A DNA stretch of 5,328 bases from Acidobacteriaceae bacterium (lineage in GTDB: Bacteria > Acidobacteriota > Terriglobia > Terriglobales > Acidobacteriaceae): the NCBI GenBank assembly GCA_003165095.1, contig PLSH01000216.1, positions 3,780 through 9,107 of the forward strand. Direction: 5' to 3'. Within the stretch, counting starts at the first letter, position 1. Each line of letters starts with the position of its first letter. Made by a program: the position numbers and the translations under genes. The notes under the pieces were generated by a model, which saw only the letters and a program-made list of their open reading frames with translations, did no database searches and was not told the origin of the DNA. Of this stretch, positions 1 to 5,328 are shown piece after piece.

Positions 1-566
1 TGGTGCTGGCCACGCAGCGGCCGAGCGTGGACGTGATTACCGGGCTGATCAAGGCCAACGTGCCTACGCGGATCAGCTTCAGGCTGGCCACGAAGGTGGA
101 CTCGAGAACGATTCTCGACACCAACGGAGCAGAGGCTCTTTTGGGACGCGGCGACATGCTGTTTCTTCCGCCGGGAACCAGCCGCCTGATGCGGCTGCAC
201 GCGCCGTACGTGAGCGAAAAGGAGACCGCGGCGGTGGTCTCGTTCTGGAAAGAACAAGGTCAGGCCGAGTACGTTGAGGGCTTTCTGGAATCGCCACGGG
301 ACGAGCGGCCAAATGTGGATGGCTCGAACAGCGATCCCGGCGAGAACGATCCCATGTTCGATGACGCAGTGCGGCTGGTCTTTGAGTTTGGGAAGGCTTC
401 CACGTCGCTGTTGCAGCGGCGGCTGAGGATCGGCTACGGGCGCGCGGCGCACCTGATCGATCTGATGGAGCACGACGGGCTGGTGGGACCGGCTGACGGT
501 TCGCGCCCGCGCGAGCTGCTGAAGGCGCCGGGCTGGCTGCATGAGATTGCGGTGGGGGATCAGTAG
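1..566 (+). CDS. ftsK: DNA translocase FtsK, C-terminal part (5' end outside window)
   Basis: The reading frame is open from the left edge (first full codon at 3) to a TAG at 564-566, giving 187 visible residues of a protein normally about 750-900 long. FtsK is a hexameric septal ATPase that pumps DNA towards dif and activates XerCD to resolve chromosome dimers. The visible part starts just after Walker B with the near-invariant LATQRPSVDVITGLIKAN, followed by PTRISF, DSRTILD and GAEALLGRGDMLFLPPG (residues about 2-58), the end of the RecA-like motor. A short, variable, acidic linker (about 96-116) leads to the gamma winged-helix domain (about 117-174), with ASTSLLQRRLRIGYGRAAHL, IDLMEHDGLVGP and SRPREL. 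That domain reads KOPS-type polar sequences and contacts XerD. The C-terminus is complete and intact. Identification is secure; only the upstream portion is unknown. Confidence 0.96.
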   Translation, partial: VLATQRPSVDVITGLIKANVPTRISFRLATKVDSRTILDTNGAEALLGRGDMLFLPPGTSRLMRLHAPYVSEKETAAVVSFWKEQGQAEYVEGFLESPRDERPNVDGSNSDPGENDPMFDDAVRLVFEFGKASTSLLQRRLRIGYGRAAHLIDLMEHDGLVGPADGSRPRELLKAPGWLHEIAVGDQ

Positions 567-600
567 GGGCGGGCTGCGTAGAATCTGGAGTTCGTGGTCT

Positions 601-637
601 CCCACCCATTCCACGATGAGACTGTGGAATGGATGGG
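601..637. repeat. Intergenic imperfect palindrome (REP-like hairpin)
   Basis: The arms CCATTCCAC (606-614) and GTGGAATGG (624-632) are perfect inverted copies around a 9-nt loop (615-623). The stem continues past one C/A mismatch (605/633) with CCCA (601-604) pairing TGGG (634-637), so 13 of 14 positions pair. No T tract follows on either strand, so it is a poor match to an intrinsic terminator, although it could protect the ftsK mRNA 3' end. Position between two genes, length and symmetry resemble dispersed REP-type elements. I have a memory, not a verified match, of similar CCCA(C/T)CCATTCCAC-type palindromes scattered through Acidobacteria. The hairpin is directly visible; the repeat-family assignment is inference. 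Confidence 0.55.
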
Positions 638-720
638 GCACCCAGCCTTGTGGGGACTGAAAGGGTCGGCTGCCTGCCATTCGCTGTTGGGTCGACCTAG
701 CCGGATCGAATTGCGCCCGG

Positions 721-729
721 TGATATAGA
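721..729 (+). promoter_or_regulatory. Possible extended -10 promoter for the ABC operon
   Basis: TGA-TATAGA (721-729) fits a TGn-extended -10, with 4 of 6 matches to TATAAT. It lies 27 bp upstream of the first possible start codon at 757. The region about 17 bp upstream (700-707) does not resemble TTGACA, so recognition would depend on the extended element. An 8-bp palindrome GGTCGACC (690-697) lies just upstream. The rest of the 567-756 gap holds only the hairpin at 601-637. Confidence 0.3.
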
Positions 730-756
730 CTTCGAATCAGGCTTTCCAAAGCTGCG

Positions 757-1689
757 ATGTCGAAAGTCCCCATGTCCCCAGTCATTCAAGTCACAGGCGT
801 CCGCAAGACCTACGGTTCGACCGTGGCCGTTGCGGAGGCGTCCTTCGAGGTGAACGAAGGGGAGATCTTCGGCCTGATCGGGCCCAACGGAGCAGGAAAG
901 ACCACCACAATGGAGTGCATTGAAGGGCTTCGCAAGCCCGACCGCGGCGCCATTGCGGTTCTCGGCCTCGATCCCTTTCGCGAGGTCTACAAGCTGCAGG
1001 AGCGCATCGGAGTGCAACTGCAGCAGGCACAATTGCAGAAGCGAATCAAGGTTTGGGAAGCGGTGGACCTGTGGGCATCGCTTTACCGGAAAAAAGCACT
1101 GGATGGCGAGCGCCTGCTTGAGCAGCTTGGCCTCTCAGACAAGCGTAACGCCTGGTTCATGAATCTCTCCGGGGGTCAAAAGCAGCGGCTGTTTATTGCC
1201 CTTGCGCTGATCAACGATCCCGAGGTGGTGTTTCTCGACGAGCTGACTACCGGGCTTGACCCGCAGGCGCGCCGCGCAATCTGGGAACTGGTGCGCGGGA
1301 TTCGCGAGCGCGGCAAGACAGTTTTTCTGACCACCCATCTGATGGAGGAGGCCGAGCGTTTATGCGACCGTGTAGCCATCATGGAGCACGGGAGAATCAT
1401 CGACATCGACACGCCTGAAGGGCTGGTGGCGCGGCATTGCCCGGAGCGGGCCGTGGTTCTCGATACGGAAGACGCGGCCGCTGGGGAGCGCTTTCAGGGG
1501 ATTGCAGGAGTTGAATCGGTGACATCCATCGGCAAGCGATTCACGATTCGCGGCCGTGGAGACGATCTGGTGAGCGAGGTGATTCATTGCCTGTCGGAAA
1601 GCCGGATCAGGGTCACGGATTTCAGAACAATCTTACCCAACCTTGAGGACGTTTTTCTCAAGCTGACTGGCCGCTCAATTCGCGAGTAG
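757..1689 (+). CDS. ABC-2 type transporter ATP-binding protein (DrrA-like)
   Basis: This is a 310-residue cytoplasmic ATPase subunit that would power the membrane protein encoded next. All nucleotide-binding elements are present: Walker A GPNGAGKTT (42-50), a Q-loop in GVQLQQ (about 85-90), signature LSGGQKQR (137-144), Walker B VVFLDE (157-162) with catalytic Glu162, D-loop GLDPQ (166-170) and switch His194 in LTTH. The usual Pro after the Walker B Glu is Leu (DELTTGLD). After the NBD, a C-terminal domain of about 85 residues ends in NLEDVFLKLTGR, characteristic of the DrrA/CcmA-like exporters. ATG 757 has no clear ribosome-binding site. ATG 772 (MSPVIQV, residue 6) is an equally plausible start. 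The TAG at 1687-1689 lies 8 bp before the permease start, indicating co-transcription. Substrate is unknown; drug, lipid or polyketide export is typical of the family. Confidence 0.93.
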   Translation: MSKVPMSPVIQVTGVRKTYGSTVAVAEASFEVNEGEIFGLIGPNGAGKTTTMECIEGLRKPDRGAIAVLGLDPFREVYKLQERIGVQLQQAQLQKRIKVWEAVDLWASLYRKKALDGERLLEQLGLSDKRNAWFMNLSGGQKQRLFIALALINDPEVVFLDELTTGLDPQARRAIWELVRGIRERGKTVFLTTHLMEEAERLCDRVAIMEHGRIIDIDTPEGLVARHCPERAVVLDTEDAAAGERFQGIAGVESVTSIGKRFTIRGRGDDLVSEVIHCLSESRIRVTDFRTILPNLEDVFLKLTGRSIRE

Positions 1690-1697
1690 GACTGAGA

Positions 1698-2450
1698 ATG
1701 ATGATGCGCGGGTTATGGAAACTGACGTGGATTGAGATCAAGGTCTTTCTGCGCGAACCGCTTGGCGCATTCGGCACGATCGGAATTCCTGTCCTGCTCT
1801 TCGTTGTGTTGGGCCGCGCGACCCACCTCAGGGTTGCGCCGTCTTCCCTCGCTGCGAGTGGCGTTAACACGGCCAGCATTCCCGTTCTTGTGTCGCTCTT
1901 GATCGCGATCAGCGCGGTGCTTTCGCTGGTTACGATTATTTCAATTTACCGCGAGGGCGGCATTCTGAAGAGGCTTCGGGCCACGCCGCTTCGCCCGCAG
2001 ACGATCCTGACGGCCCACGTAATGGTCAAGCTGCTGCTCAGCGCGGCAACGCTGGCCTTGATGTTGATGGCGGGCAGGCGCTACATCCCGCCAGGCGCGC
2101 ATGTTCCATGGTTTTCGTTCACCATAGCGCTGATGATCAGCACCTGGAGCATTCTGTCGATGGGCTTTCTGATCGCCAGCATCGTGCCTACCGCGCGGTT
2201 TGCGCAGCCGATCGGCGCCGTCATTCTGTATCCCATGATCGTGGTCTCGGGGCTGTTTGTGCCGGTTCAATCATTTCCACCGGCACTGCGAGTGGTTGCT
2301 CGCGCGCTTCCGCTGACCTACGCCACGAGCCTGCTCCGGGGGATCTGGAATGGCGATGGATGGCGAGCCCACATGGGCGATGTTGCTGCGCTCACCGTGT
2401 TATTTCTTTTGTTCACGGTAATTTCTGCAAAGGTCTTCCGTTGGGAGTGA
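1698..2450 (+). CDS. ABC-2 type transporter permease
   Basis: This 250-residue integral membrane protein is the partner of the ATPase encoded 8 bp upstream. AGGA (1688-1691), overlapping the upstream stop codon, is spaced 6 nt from ATG 1698; ATGs at 1701 and 1704 are in frame and would only shorten the N-terminus. Hydrophobic segments fall at about 22-39, 60-82, 105-125, 138-163, 171-190 and 228-245, the six-helix ABC-2 pattern. Family landmarks are YREGGILKRLRATPLRP (84-100), the cytoplasmic coupling segment between TM2 and TM3; SGLFVPVQSFPPALR (184-198); the conserved LPLTYATSLLRGIW stretch (204-217); and a short basic/aromatic end KVFRWE. It has no large extracellular domain, so it is a compact DrrB-like half-transporter channel rather than a MacB/LolC type. 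Direction is probably export; the substrate cannot be deduced. Confidence 0.92.
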   Translation: MMMRGLWKLTWIEIKVFLREPLGAFGTIGIPVLLFVVLGRATHLRVAPSSLAASGVNTASIPVLVSLLIAISAVLSLVTIISIYREGGILKRLRATPLRPQTILTAHVMVKLLLSAATLALMLMAGRRYIPPGAHVPWFSFTIALMISTWSILSMGFLIASIVPTARFAQPIGAVILYPMIVVSGLFVPVQSFPPALRVVARALPLTYATSLLRGIWNGDGWRAHMGDVAALTVLFLLFTVISAKVFRWE

Positions 2451-2605
2451 CCTGTCCATTTCGACGTCTTCACTCGATAACAGCATTTGTTGACGCCGGA
2501 CTCGGCATGCTTCAGGGAAATTGGCCTGGTTCAGGATGGAAAACCAGCGATCTGGAAATTGCACCGCTCGCGGAGAATCTCAAGTATTTCGAGGCGGCCG
2601 GGTTG

Positions 2606-2614
2606 TGCTACACT
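2606..2614 (+). promoter_or_regulatory. Possible upstream extended -10 promoter
   Basis: TGC-TACACT (2606-2614) is a TGn-extended -10 with 4 of 6 matches to TATAAT. The sequence about 17 bp upstream (TATTTCG) is a poor -35. If used, it would give a leader of roughly 200 nt before the symporter start codon, passing through the stronger promoter candidate at 2732-2761. This is weak, unsupported by anything beyond the motif. Confidence 0.25.
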
Positions 2615-2731
2615 TCCTCCGGAAAACGCTTACTCGATTTGCGGAATCGAACGTTCTTGCCCGTTTTCACCGATTTGGCGTCGGCAGGGCCGCGAACCCG
2701 GATTTCTCTTTTTTCCGGCGCCGGATTGGGC

Positions 2732-2761
2732 TTGACAACCATGCGAGTAAACCAATTTACT
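2732..2761 (+). promoter_or_regulatory. Probable sigma-70-type promoter of the symporter operon
   Basis: There is a perfect -35 hexamer TTGACA (2732-2737), an 18-bp spacer, then TTTACT (2756-2761), with 4 of 6 matches to TATAAT. Transcription would start near 2768, about 50 nt upstream of the symporter ATG at 2819. It is the best promoter match in the intergenic region and is correctly placed and oriented. The -10 is also the right arm of an inverted repeat, which suggests repression of this promoter. Confidence 0.5.
2746..2761. promoter_or_regulatory. Operator-like inverted repeat over the -10
   Basis: AGTAAA (2746-2751) and TTTACT (2756-2761) are perfect inverted copies separated by CCAA. 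The 16-bp element covers the end of the promoter spacer and the whole proposed -10. A dimeric regulator bound there would block RNA polymerase, the usual layout for sugar-operon repressors. The sequence does not clearly match a LacI (central CG) or typical GntR consensus, and no regulator gene lies in the window, so the binding protein is unknown. Confidence 0.42.
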
Positions 2762-2818
2762 TAACGGCAAACGTCTGAAACCTCCGCGGACGGATTCCGC
2801 CCCTTCAAGGTGATGCAA

Positions 2819-4720
2819 ATGCTCGGATTGGTCCCCGCCTCGATCGCCGCCGGCTCGCCTTCTGCAGTTGCGGCGGTGCTTGCGCTCAGTGCGCCATCGC
2901 TGGCGCATTTGAGTCCGCTCGATATCGCAGTGATCGCCATCTACTTCGTGATGGTGATTTGGATAGGTTTCTACCTCAAGTCCAAGGCCAATACCAGCGA
3001 AGAGTTTTTCATGGCGGGGCGCGAAATGACCGCTTGGATTGCCGGGTTGAGTTTTGTTTCCGCCAATCTGGGGTCGCTTGAACTGATGGGTTGGGCAGGC
3101 TCCGCCTACCAGTACGGCATTCTGGCCGCGCACTGGTACTGGGTGGGCGCTATCCCCGCCATGCTCTTTCTGGGCATGGTGATGATGCCTTTTTACTACG
3201 TTTGCAAGACGCACTCAGTGCCCGGCTACCTGAAACTCCGCTACGGCCAGGGCGCGAGCGTGGTTGCTGCCTTCTCATTTGCGTTTATGACGGTGCTGAT
3301 GAGCGGCGTGAACATGTTTGCGATGGCGGAAGTGATGAAGGTGGTGCTGGGCTGGGACATGAACTTCTCGATCATTGTCTCTTCGCTGGCGGTAGCTGCA
3401 TACGTGGCGCTGGGCGGGTTGCGTTCGGCCATTTTCAACGAGGTATTGCAGTTCGTACTGATCTGGGGCGGCGCGTTGCTGGTTCCGATTCTCGGCCTGA
3501 TTGAGACCGGCGGCTGGAACGGCCTGAAAGCGAGGATCGCGCACAACATCTCCACCGGCGTGGTCGCGCCTGGCGACTACACACACATGTGGCGCAGCAT
3601 GGGTCACTTTGCCGACAACCCGATGGGCATTCACTGGACCGGCATCGTCTTCGGACTGGGATTCGCGATCAGCTTTGGATATTGGACTACGGACTTTCTT
3701 GTGGTGCAGCGCGTTCTGGCGGCCAATAGCCTGCGTTCGGCGCGCATGGCGCCGGTGATCGGATCGTTTTTCAAGATGGCAGTTCCGTTCATCGTGATTC
3801 TGCCTGGCCTGCTTGGGCTTGTGGTTCTGCAGAATGCCAACGGCTCGCAAATGCAACTGGTCGGAGAAAACGTAGTCAAGGACTGCGCGCGCAACGCTTC
3901 AGACACCGGGCTTGCGACGCCGTCCGTCTGTTCTGCCGGCCTTCAAACGACGGCGGTGTTGCCGGCCACTCAGAAGGCGGTGCTCAGCGGAACAGGAGAT
4001 GTGCAACTGCACAGCTACAACGAAGTGCTGCCGCTGATGCTGGTGCGCTACTGCAGTCCCGGCCTGCTGGGCCTGGGAATTACTGCGCTGATCGCCGGCT
4101 TTATGAGCGGGATGGCGGGCAACGTGAGCGCATTTTCCGCGGTATGGACCTACGACATCTATCAACCGTTGATCAACAAGCGGGCCAAGGATGAGCACTA
4201 CGTCGCCGTGGGGCGCTGGGCCACTATTCTAGGGGTCGTTATCTCGATTGGCGCGGCCTACCTGGTGATGAATGCGGCGGGCATTATGGACTACGTCCAG
4301 GCGCTCTTCAGCTTCTTCATTTCGCCGCTGCTCGGCGCGGTGCTGATGGGCATGTTCTGGAAGCGCGCCACTAAGGCGGGCGGCTTCTGGGGGTTGTTGA
4401 TTGGCACATTGACATCGATCGGGTTGTGGGCCTGGGTCAAGGTGGATCCAGCGGCGCTGAGGTATGTGGCGCTTTCGCCCGACGCCAAGGACATGGCAGA
4501 GAATATGTATCGTGCTCTGTGGTCGGTGAGCGTCTGCGCCATCGTCGTCTTTGTGGTCAGCATGTTTGGAAAGGCACGCCCGGTGGCGGAACTGAACGGC
4601 CTGGTCTACGGCGCAACCAAGCTGCCTGAGGAAGAGCCGGTCCCCTTCTACAAGAATGAGTATTTCTGGATGATTCTTGCAATCGTCTGCTTCCTCGCAC
4701 TCAACATCTACTTCTGGTAG
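2819..4720 (+). CDS. Sodium:solute symporter (SSS family), probable Na+/sugar cotransporter
   Basis: This inner-membrane carrier of 633 residues has the LeuT/SGLT fold and would couple Na+ entry to solute uptake. ATG 2819 is chosen because AAGGTG (2807-2812) is spaced 6 nt from it; in-frame GTG 2810 and ATG 2813 have no usable ribosome-binding site. Numbering is from 2819. SSS hallmarks are EEFFMAGREMTAW (61-73), SANLGSLELMGWAGSAYQYG (81-100), GGLRSAIFNEVLQF (199-212), YWTTDFLVVQRVLAA (288-302) and SGMAGNVSAFSAVWTYDIY (430-448), the TM8-equivalent region that supplies Na+ ligands in SGLTs. About 14-15 hydrophobic segments are visible, the last at 614-632. An extra hydrophobic N-terminal stretch (about 6-30) precedes the canonical TM1. 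A loop of about 65 residues (337-401) with Cys356 and Cys371 is probably periplasmic. Followed after 10 bp by a small membrane protein and then an isomerase-like gene, it probably imports a sugar, though sugar specificity is inferred from context. Confidence 0.9.
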   Translation: MLGLVPASIAAGSPSAVAAVLALSAPSLAHLSPLDIAVIAIYFVMVIWIGFYLKSKANTSEEFFMAGREMTAWIAGLSFVSANLGSLELMGWAGSAYQYGILAAHWYWVGAIPAMLFLGMVMMPFYYVCKTHSVPGYLKLRYGQGASVVAAFSFAFMTVLMSGVNMFAMAEVMKVVLGWDMNFSIIVSSLAVAAYVALGGLRSAIFNEVLQFVLIWGGALLVPILGLIETGGWNGLKARIAHNISTGVVAPGDYTHMWRSMGHFADNPMGIHWTGIVFGLGFAISFGYWTTDFLVVQRVLAANSLRSARMAPVIGSFFKMAVPFIVILPGLLGLVVLQNANGSQMQLVGENVVKDCARNASDTGLATPSVCSAGLQTTAVLPATQKAVLSGTGDVQLHSYNEVLPLMLVRYCSPGLLGLGITALIAGFMSGMAGNVSAFSAVWTYDIYQPLINKRAKDEHYVAVGRWATILGVVISIGAAYLVMNAAGIMDYVQALFSFFISPLLGAVLMGMFWKRATKAGGFWGLLIGTLTSIGLWAWVKVDPAALRYVALSPDAKDMAENMYRALWSVSVCAIVVFVVSMFGKARPVAELNGLVYGATKLPEEEPVPFYKNEYFWMILAIVCFLALNIYFW

Positions 4721-4730
4721 GGGTGTAAGT

Positions 4731-4946
4731 ATGCATAACTCGGGAATTTCGATCTGGTTTTTCATCGGGACACTTCTCACCATTTATGGCGCAATGATTC
4801 TTGGCTACGGGATATTCGAGCTGGTTGTGGGGCGCACGGCCAACGTGATTCTCGCCAATCTTCATGCGCCGGTCTGGTGGGGTGGGATGCTATTGGCCCT
4901 CGGCCTTTTTTACGGTATACGCTTTCGCCCGGGCCGCAACGGTTAA
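4731..4946 (+). CDS. Small two-TM membrane protein, possible symporter accessory subunit
   Basis: This is a 71-residue protein. ATG 4731 follows AGGGGTG (4719-4725, overlapping the symporter stop) by 5 nt; a longer frame from 4677 would start inside the symporter gene and has no such site, so it is rejected. Two membrane helices are clear: about 7-30 (ISIWFFIGTLLTIYGAMILG and following) and about 48-64 (WWGGMLLALGLFYGIRF). The short connecting loop contains NLHAPVWWGG (43-52), which looks like a family core. The basic tail IRFRPGRNG favours a hairpin with both ends in the cytoplasm. The gene sits 10 bp after the symporter and 32 bp before the isomerase-like gene, so it is almost certainly co-transcribed. 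I do not recognise a characterised family. A small symporter subunit, analogous to DUF485 with ActP, is inference from position and topology only. Confidence 0.82.
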   Translation: MHNSGISIWFFIGTLLTIYGAMILGYGIFELVVGRTANVILANLHAPVWWGGMLLALGLFYGIRFRPGRNG

Positions 4947-4964
4947 GCACGAATTGCGGAAATT

Positions 4965-4970
4965 AAGGAG
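4965..4970 (+). promoter_or_regulatory. Strong ribosome-binding site of the isomerase-like gene
   Basis: AAGGAG lies 8 nt upstream of ATG 4979. It is the clearest Shine-Dalgarno in the window and fixes the start of the last gene, which has another in-frame ATG at codon 7. Confidence 0.75.
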
Positions 4971-4978
4971 CAGCAGAG

Positions 4979-5328
4979 ATGGCAGCGCAAAGGAAGATGA
5001 CATTTGGACTTGTGGTAGGCAATCGCGGATTTTTCCCCAGTCATTTAGCCAAGACCGGGCGCGAAGAGATGATCGCGGCCGTAGAGGCGGCGGGCGATAC
5101 GGCAATCGTCCTCGGACCCGCGGATTCGGAGCATGGCGCGGTGGAAACCTACGCCGAGTCGCAGCGGTGCGCGGAGCTTTTCAAGAAGCACGCCGACGAG
5201 ATCGACGGCATCATCGTCACGCTGCCGAATTTCGGCGAGGAACGGGGCATTGTGGACGCGATCCGGCTCTCCGGATTGAAGGTTCCGGTGCTGGTGCAGG
5301 CCACGCCGGACCGAAGCGACGCGATGAC
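4979..5328 (+). CDS. L-fucose/L-arabinose isomerase-like protein, N-terminal part (3' end outside window)
   Basis: The frame is open from ATG 4979 to the right edge, giving 116 complete codons. Visible motifs are KMTFGLVVGNRGFFPSHLAK (6-25), GREEMIAAVEAAGD (27-40), VETYAESQRCAELFKKH (55-71), EIDGIIVTLPNFGEERGI (74-91) and KVPVLVQATPD (101-111). These match, from memory, the N-terminal alpha/beta domain of the FucI/AraA-like isomerase superfamily (COG2407 type), whose full members are about 450-500 residues long. Such enzymes interconvert aldoses and ketoses with a divalent metal, but the metal-binding residues lie in the missing C-terminal part, so activity and substrate cannot be judged. There is no signal peptide, so it is cytoplasmic. 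The position after the symporter and the 71-residue protein suggests it acts on the imported sugar or a derivative. Confidence 0.82.
   Translation, partial: MAAQRKMTFGLVVGNRGFFPSHLAKTGREEMIAAVEAAGDTAIVLGPADSEHGAVETYAESQRCAELFKKHADEIDGIIVTLPNFGEERGIVDAIRLSGLKVPVLVQATPDRSDAM

Larger units (their letters stand above)
2451..2809. other. Non-coding intergenic region (359 bp) between the ABC operon and the symporter operon
   Basis: No reading frame here has a credible ribosome-binding site, family motif or coding-like composition; the short open frames are overlapping and low-complexity. It contains two promoter candidates (2606-2614 and 2732-2761), an operator-like inverted repeat (2746-2761), a GC-only palindrome CCGGCGCCGG (2715-2724) directly after a T-rich tract, and a small stem GCGGA/TCCGC (2786-2800) just before the symporter ribosome-binding site. 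No T-tailed terminator for the ABC operon was seen. Confidence 0.6.

Noticed and set aside
766..780. Two near-tandem GTCCCCA copies around the alternative ABC ATPase start at 772
   Set aside because: Only 7 bp each and within the likely coding sequence; probably coincidence.
2445..2475. GAGTGA/TCACTC inverted repeat at the end of the permease gene as a terminator
   Set aside because: Only 6 bp of stem with a 19-nt loop, AT/GC mixed, and no T tract.
2490..2518. TTGACG at 2490-2495 as a -35 element
   Set aside because: No -10-like hexamer occurs 16-19 bp downstream.
2641..2700. T-arm-like GGAATCGAAC and CGAACCCGG pieces as a tRNA
   Set aside because: No matching acceptor, D or anticodon stems could be assembled on either strand.
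2715..2724. CCGGCGCCGG palindrome as an intrinsic terminator
   Set aside because: The T-rich tract precedes it on the + strand, and it is not followed by a T run on either strand, so neither orientation makes a terminator.
2108..2764. Long + strand open frame overlapping the permease and the intergenic region
   Set aside because: It runs out of frame through the well-supported permease, gives a His/Arg/Cys-rich sequence with no motif, and has no ribosome-binding site.
2487..2778. Short + strand frames of about 82-85 codons in the 2451-2809 gap
   Set aside because: They overlap each other in different frames, have no Shine-Dalgarno, no recognisable domain, and run across the best promoter or end just before it.
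2630..3214. Minus-strand frame of 194 codons opposite the symporter 5' end
   Set aside because: Its His/Arg/Gly-rich composition is typical of the antisense of a GC-rich membrane-protein gene; the other minus-strand frames (for example 3275-3856 and 4229-4783) are rejected for the same reason.
4677..4730. Upstream extension of the small membrane protein to an ATG at 4677
   Set aside because: It would overlap the symporter 3' end, adds a Ser-rich non-conserved leader and lacks a ribosome-binding site; ATG 4731 is preceded by AGGGGTG at good spacing.

Overview
The window looks like a moderately GC-rich bacterial chromosome. Protein style (the FtsK tail, a long 'Na+/galactose cotransporter'-type symporter, an L-fucose-isomerase-like protein) and a palindromic intergenic repeat suggest an Acidobacteriota (Terriglobia-like) genome. 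That placement rests on recalled family resemblance, not on a search. All genes supported here lie on the + strand.

Layout: (1) 1-566 is the 3' end of ftsK, covering the end of the motor domain, a short linker and the DNA-reading gamma winged helix. (2) 567-756 is an intergenic gap with a strong imperfect hairpin (601-637) and a possible extended -10 promoter. (3) 757-2450 is a compact two-gene ABC-2-type export operon: a DrrA-like ATPase and, 8 bp later, a six-TM permease. (4) 2451-2809 is a 359-bp non-coding stretch with two candidate promoters. The downstream one carries a perfect 6+6 inverted repeat over its -10, a likely operator. (5) 2819-5328 is a probable sugar-uptake and catabolism operon: a sodium:solute symporter (SSS family), a 71-residue two-TM protein 10 bp downstream, and the first 116 codons of an L-fucose/L-arabinose-isomerase-like protein that runs off the window.

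Working model (inference): the last three genes import a sugar or related polyol by Na+ symport and begin its conversion by aldose-ketose isomerisation, under a local repressor binding at about 2746-2761. The tiny membrane protein is the least explained component. By analogy with DUF485/YjcH next to ActP and DUF4212 next to other SSS carriers, it could be a small subunit of the symporter. The ABC operon and ftsK appear functionally separate. I saw no tRNA, rRNA, CRISPR array, insertion sequence or phage gene. Apart from the symporter/small-protein/isomerase module, the window looks like ordinary chromosome.
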